Positions 33,677 to 35,975 of a DNA stretch of 35,975 nucleotides are shown here, one piece after another. The notes beneath the pieces are model-generated. The model was not told the origin of the DNA. It ran no database searches and was given only the letters and a program-made list of their open reading frames with translations. Both the position numbers and the translations under genes were made by a program. Source of the DNA: Pseudomonas donghuensis (GTDB taxonomy: Bacteria; Pseudomonadota; Gammaproteobacteria; Pseudomonadales; Pseudomonadaceae); contig NZ_JH650758.1 of NCBI RefSeq assembly GCF_000259195.1, positions 298,732 to 334,706 on the forward strand, given 5' to 3'. How positions within the stretch are numbered: position 1 is the stretch's first letter; each line of letters starts with the position of its first letter.

Positions 33677-34953
33677 ACCTGTTCAACCTGCGCCGCCCGG
33701 CTGCGGCCGTGGCCGAGCGCAAGGTCGCAGCCGTTGTGGCGCAACCTGCACAAGCCGTGTCGCGCGAATACCTGATGCCCGCCGTCGAGCGCGCGCCACA
33801 GGTGTTCGTCCGTGGCCAGGGTTCATGGCTGTGGGACAGCGAAGGCCACGCGTATCTGGATTTCACCCAGGGCTGCGCAGTCAACAGCCTCGGTCACAGC
33901 CCCAGTGTGCTGGTCAAAGCCCTGGGCAGCCAGGCGCAGGCGCTGATCAATCCGGGCGCGGGGTTTCATAACCGCGGCCTGTTGAACCTGGTCAGTCGCC
34001 TGTGCGAAAGCACCGGCAGTGATCAGGCCTACCTGCTCAACAGCGGCGCCGAAGCCTGCGAAGGAGCGATCAAGCTGGCGCGCAAATGGGGCCAACTGCA
34101 CCGCAACGGCGCCTATCACATCATCACTGCCAGCCAGAGCTGTCATGGCCGCAGCCTGGGCGCGCTGTCGGCTTCCGACCCCTCGCCGTGCAACCGCTGC
34201 GAGCCGGGGTTGCCGGGCTTCAGCAAGGTGCCGTTCAACGACCTTGAGGCGCTGCATGCGGCGGTCGATTCGCGCACCGTGGCAATCATGCTCGAACCGA
34301 TCCAGGGCGAAGCGGGCGTGATTCCAGCGACCCAGGCGTATCTCCAGGGTGTCGAGCGGCTGTGCCGCGAACTGGGCATCCTGCTGATTCTCGATGAAGT
34401 GCAGACCGGCGTCGGCCGCTGCGGGGCGATGCTCGCTGAACAGCTGTATGGCGTGCGCGCCGACATCCTCACTCTCGGCAAGGGCTTGGGCGGTGGTGTT
34501 CCGTTGGCGGCCCTGCTGGCTCGTGGCAGCGCCTGCTGCGCCGAGGCCGGCGAGCTGGAAGGCAGCCACCATGGCAATGCATTGATGAGTGCGGCGGGCC
34601 TGGCGGTGCTGGAGACCGTGCTGGAGCCGGGCTTCTTCGAGCATGTGCAGGATTCCGGGCGCCACCTGCGCGACGGCCTGAGCCGTCTGGCCGGTCGCTA
34701 TGGCCAGGTCGAGGTGCGCGGCCAGGGGCTGCTCTGGGCTTTGCAACTGAGCGAAGACAATGCCGCCGAGCTGGTCCAGGCCGCCTTGCAGGAAGGCTTG
34801 CTACTGAATGCCCCGCAAGCCGACGTGCTGCGTTTCTCCCCGGCGCTGACAGTGAGCAAGGGCAACATCGACGAGATGCTCCTGCGCCTGGCCCGAGCCT
34901 TCGCCCGTGTCCATGCGGCGCAGCAAAACCAGCGGCGCGAGGCCACGGCCTGA
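33673..34953 (+). CDS. Class-III aminotransferase (acetylornithine aminotransferase-like)
   Basis: 426 residues from the ATG at 33673, which overlaps the MOSC stop; the frame is open further upstream inside the MOSC gene, without support. PLP fold type I: YLDFTQGCAVNSLGH, LLNSGAEACEGAIKLARKWG, SCHGRSLGALSAS, EPIQGEAGVIPA, LILDEVQTGVGRCG and the PLP lysine in LTLGKGLGGGVPLAA. Close in motif content to ArgD, but with an N-terminal extension of about 30 residues (NLRRPAAAVAERKVAAVVA). Substrate not deducible; it is likely an ArgD paralogue rather than the main arginine enzyme, given its pairing with a MOSC protein and a LysR gene. Confidence 0.9.
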   Translation: MNLFNLRRPAAAVAERKVAAVVAQPAQAVSREYLMPAVERAPQVFVRGQGSWLWDSEGHAYLDFTQGCAVNSLGHSPSVLVKALGSQAQALINPGAGFHNRGLLNLVSRLCESTGSDQAYLLNSGAEACEGAIKLARKWGQLHRNGAYHIITASQSCHGRSLGALSASDPSPCNRCEPGLPGFSKVPFNDLEALHAAVDSRTVAIMLEPIQGEAGVIPATQAYLQGVERLCRELGILLILDEVQTGVGRCGAMLAEQLYGVRADILTLGKGLGGGVPLAALLARGSACCAEAGELEGSHHGNALMSAAGLAVLETVLEPGFFEHVQDSGRHLRDGLSRLAGRYGQVEVRGQGLLWALQLSEDNAAELVQAALQEGLLLNAPQADVLRFSPALTVSKGNIDEMLLRLARAFARVHAAQQNQRREATA

Positions 34954-35004
34954 TCAATACACCGCGCTAACGAATTTTCCGAACCGTCTCGCGTTCCTGC
35001 GCAT

Positions 35005-35043
35005 CGCCCCGGGCCTGTTGTTTTTGGCTTGGGGCGTTTTTTT
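35005..35043 (+). terminator. Rho-independent terminator after the aminotransferase gene
   Basis: CGCCCCGGGCC (35005-35015) pairs with GGCTTGGGGCG (35026-35036), using two G-U wobbles, and is followed by seven T residues (35037-35043). Confidence 0.88.
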
Positions 35044-35060
35044 GTCTGCCGCCTACAGGT

Positions 35061-35087
35061 TCTGTGGGCGCGGGCTTGACCCGCGAT
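35061..35087. repeat. REP element
   Basis: TCTGTGGGCGCGGGCTTGAC followed by CCGCGAT, with a CGCGGG/CCCGCG stem and CTTGA loop. It lies between the aminotransferase terminator and the end of the convergent peptidase gene. Confidence 0.8.
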
Positions 35088-35093
35088 AGCGAT

Positions 35094-35975
35094 CTAACTG
35101 CCTTCCAGCACCCGCCGATAAAACTTCCACTCCTCCTCCAGCGCATGCGCCAGGTTGCTCGCCGTGCGAAAACCGTGGCGCTCCGACGGGTAGAAATGCC
35201 CTTCGGCGTGAATGCCGTTGGCTTGCAGGGCGTCCAGCATCGAGCGGGTCTGCTCCGGCACCACGACAACGTCCAGTTCGCCCTGGAAGAAGATCACCGG
35301 CACCTTGATGTTCGAGGCGTGCAGCAACGGCGTGCGTCGCTGATAGCGTTCTGCATCCGCCACGGGATCACCGATCAGCCAGTCCAGGTAATCACCTTCA
35401 AACTTGTGCGTGGCCCGGGCCAGGGCCTGCGGGTCACTGACGCCATACAGACTGGCACCGGCACGGAACACATTGTGGAACGCCAGGGCGCAGAGCGTGG
35501 TGTAGCCACCAGCGCTGCCGCCGCGGATAAACGCTCGCTGCGGGTCGATCAGTTGGCGCTCGGCCAGGTGGCTGACCACCGCGCAGGCATCTTCGACATC
35601 GATCTCTCCCCAGCGCAGGTGCAGGGCCTGGCGATAGTCACGGCCGTAGCCGCTGCTGCCGCGGTAATTGAGATCGGCCACGGCAAAGCCGCGCTGAGTC
35701 CAGTACTGGATGCGCGGGTCGAGCACCGGGAAGCAGGCAGAGGTCGGGCCGCCATGGATGAACACCAACAGCGGCGGCTGCGCGTCACCGTTCATGGCCG
35801 GGTAGAAAAAACCATGGGCGATGCCATCACCGCTGGGATAGCGCAGCGCCTGCGGGCGGCTGATGCGTTCGGCGGGCAGTGGCAAGGCTCCGCCTGCCAG
35901 TACCCGGGCCTTATGGTTGTGGCGATTGATGGCGATGATGGCGGGGGGGCTGATGGCCGACGCGGCAATGGCATA
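35094..35975 (-). CDS. S9-family prolyl oligopeptidase-like peptidase, 5' end outside window
   Basis: The frame stays open to the window edge, so only the C-terminal 293 residues are visible; family members usually reach about 600 with an N-terminal beta-propeller. The catalytic alpha/beta-hydrolase domain is complete: PPLLVFIHGGPTSACFP, GFAVADLNYRGSSGYGRDYR, nucleophile Ser in IRGGSAGGYTTLCAL, Asp in FFQGELDVVVVPEQT and His in SERHGFRTASN. It probably cleaves small peptides, or is an aminopeptidase-type S9 enzyme. Convergent with the aminotransferase gene. Confidence 0.93.
   Translation of the reverse strand, partial: YAIAASAISPPAIIAINRHNHKARVLAGGALPLPAERISRPQALRYPSGDGIAHGFFYPAMNGDAQPPLLVFIHGGPTSACFPVLDPRIQYWTQRGFAVADLNYRGSSGYGRDYRQALHLRWGEIDVEDACAVVSHLAERQLIDPQRAFIRGGSAGGYTTLCALAFHNVFRAGASLYGVSDPQALARATHKFEGDYLDWLIGDPVADAERYQRRTPLLHASNIKVPVIFFQGELDVVVVPEQTRSMLDALQANGIHAEGHFYPSERHGFRTASNLAHALEEEWKFYRRVLEGS

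Noticed and set aside
35792..35974. Separate 60-codon frame at the window end on the minus strand
   Set aside because: Overlaps the S9 peptidase frame, which is open to the window edge and has continuous family sequence.

Overview
The window is a GC-rich stretch of a fluorescent Pseudomonas chromosome, most likely of the P. putida group. This rests on protein content (WaaP-type LPS kinases, bioBFHCD, malate synthase G, paired FadE-like acyl-CoA dehydrogenases, an RsmY-type sRNA with a GacA box), on REP elements with the GCGGGCTTGCCCGCG-type core, and on a gene order that I recall as that of P. putida KT2440 (from memory, not searched). It reads as core chromosome: no insertion sequence, integrase, prophage, CRISPR array, tRNA or rRNA was seen.

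Layout. (1) 1-3607, plus strand: the end of an LPS-core kinase operon (waaP and three further kinase-fold genes, the last with two kinase domains), all overlapping at start/stop codons. (2) 3641-9017, minus strand: an iron-siderophore cell-surface signalling operon (ECF sigma, FecR-type anti-sigma, TonB receptor with STN domain, PepSY membrane protein, small membrane peptide) with a Fur-box candidate upstream. (3) 9113-11793, minus strand: an exonuclease coupled to a cNMP/CBS/DUF294 protein; a single-domain response regulator (11993-12433) is divergent. (4) Malate synthase G (glcB, minus), a 435-bp intergenic region holding a perfect 18-bp palindrome, then a GcvR-like ACT-domain protein. (5) 15771-21355, minus strand: rarD, srkA, phoX (with a good Pho box), modE and comF. 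(6) 21446-25895, plus strand: the biotin operon bioB-F-H-C-D with a BirA-operator candidate inside the start of comF. bioC carries an in-frame TAA inside its SAM-binding motif I and is called a pseudogene. (7) 26003-31722: an orphan mini flagellar-rod-like protein, two large FadE-type acyl-CoA dehydrogenases (the first with a PsrA-type operator beside its -10) and a membrane GGDEF protein between them. (8) An RsmY-family sRNA with a perfect GacA box and terminator. (9) A LysR regulator divergent from a MOSC-protein/aminotransferase pair, and the 3' part of an S9 peptidase gene running off the window end.

No wholly new multi-gene system is evident. The most interesting items are the single-codon break in bioC, the nested bioB operator, the legible regulatory sites (GacA, PsrA, PhoB, Fur, BirA types), the rod-like orphan, and the coupled exonuclease/CBS-nucleotidyltransferase pair.
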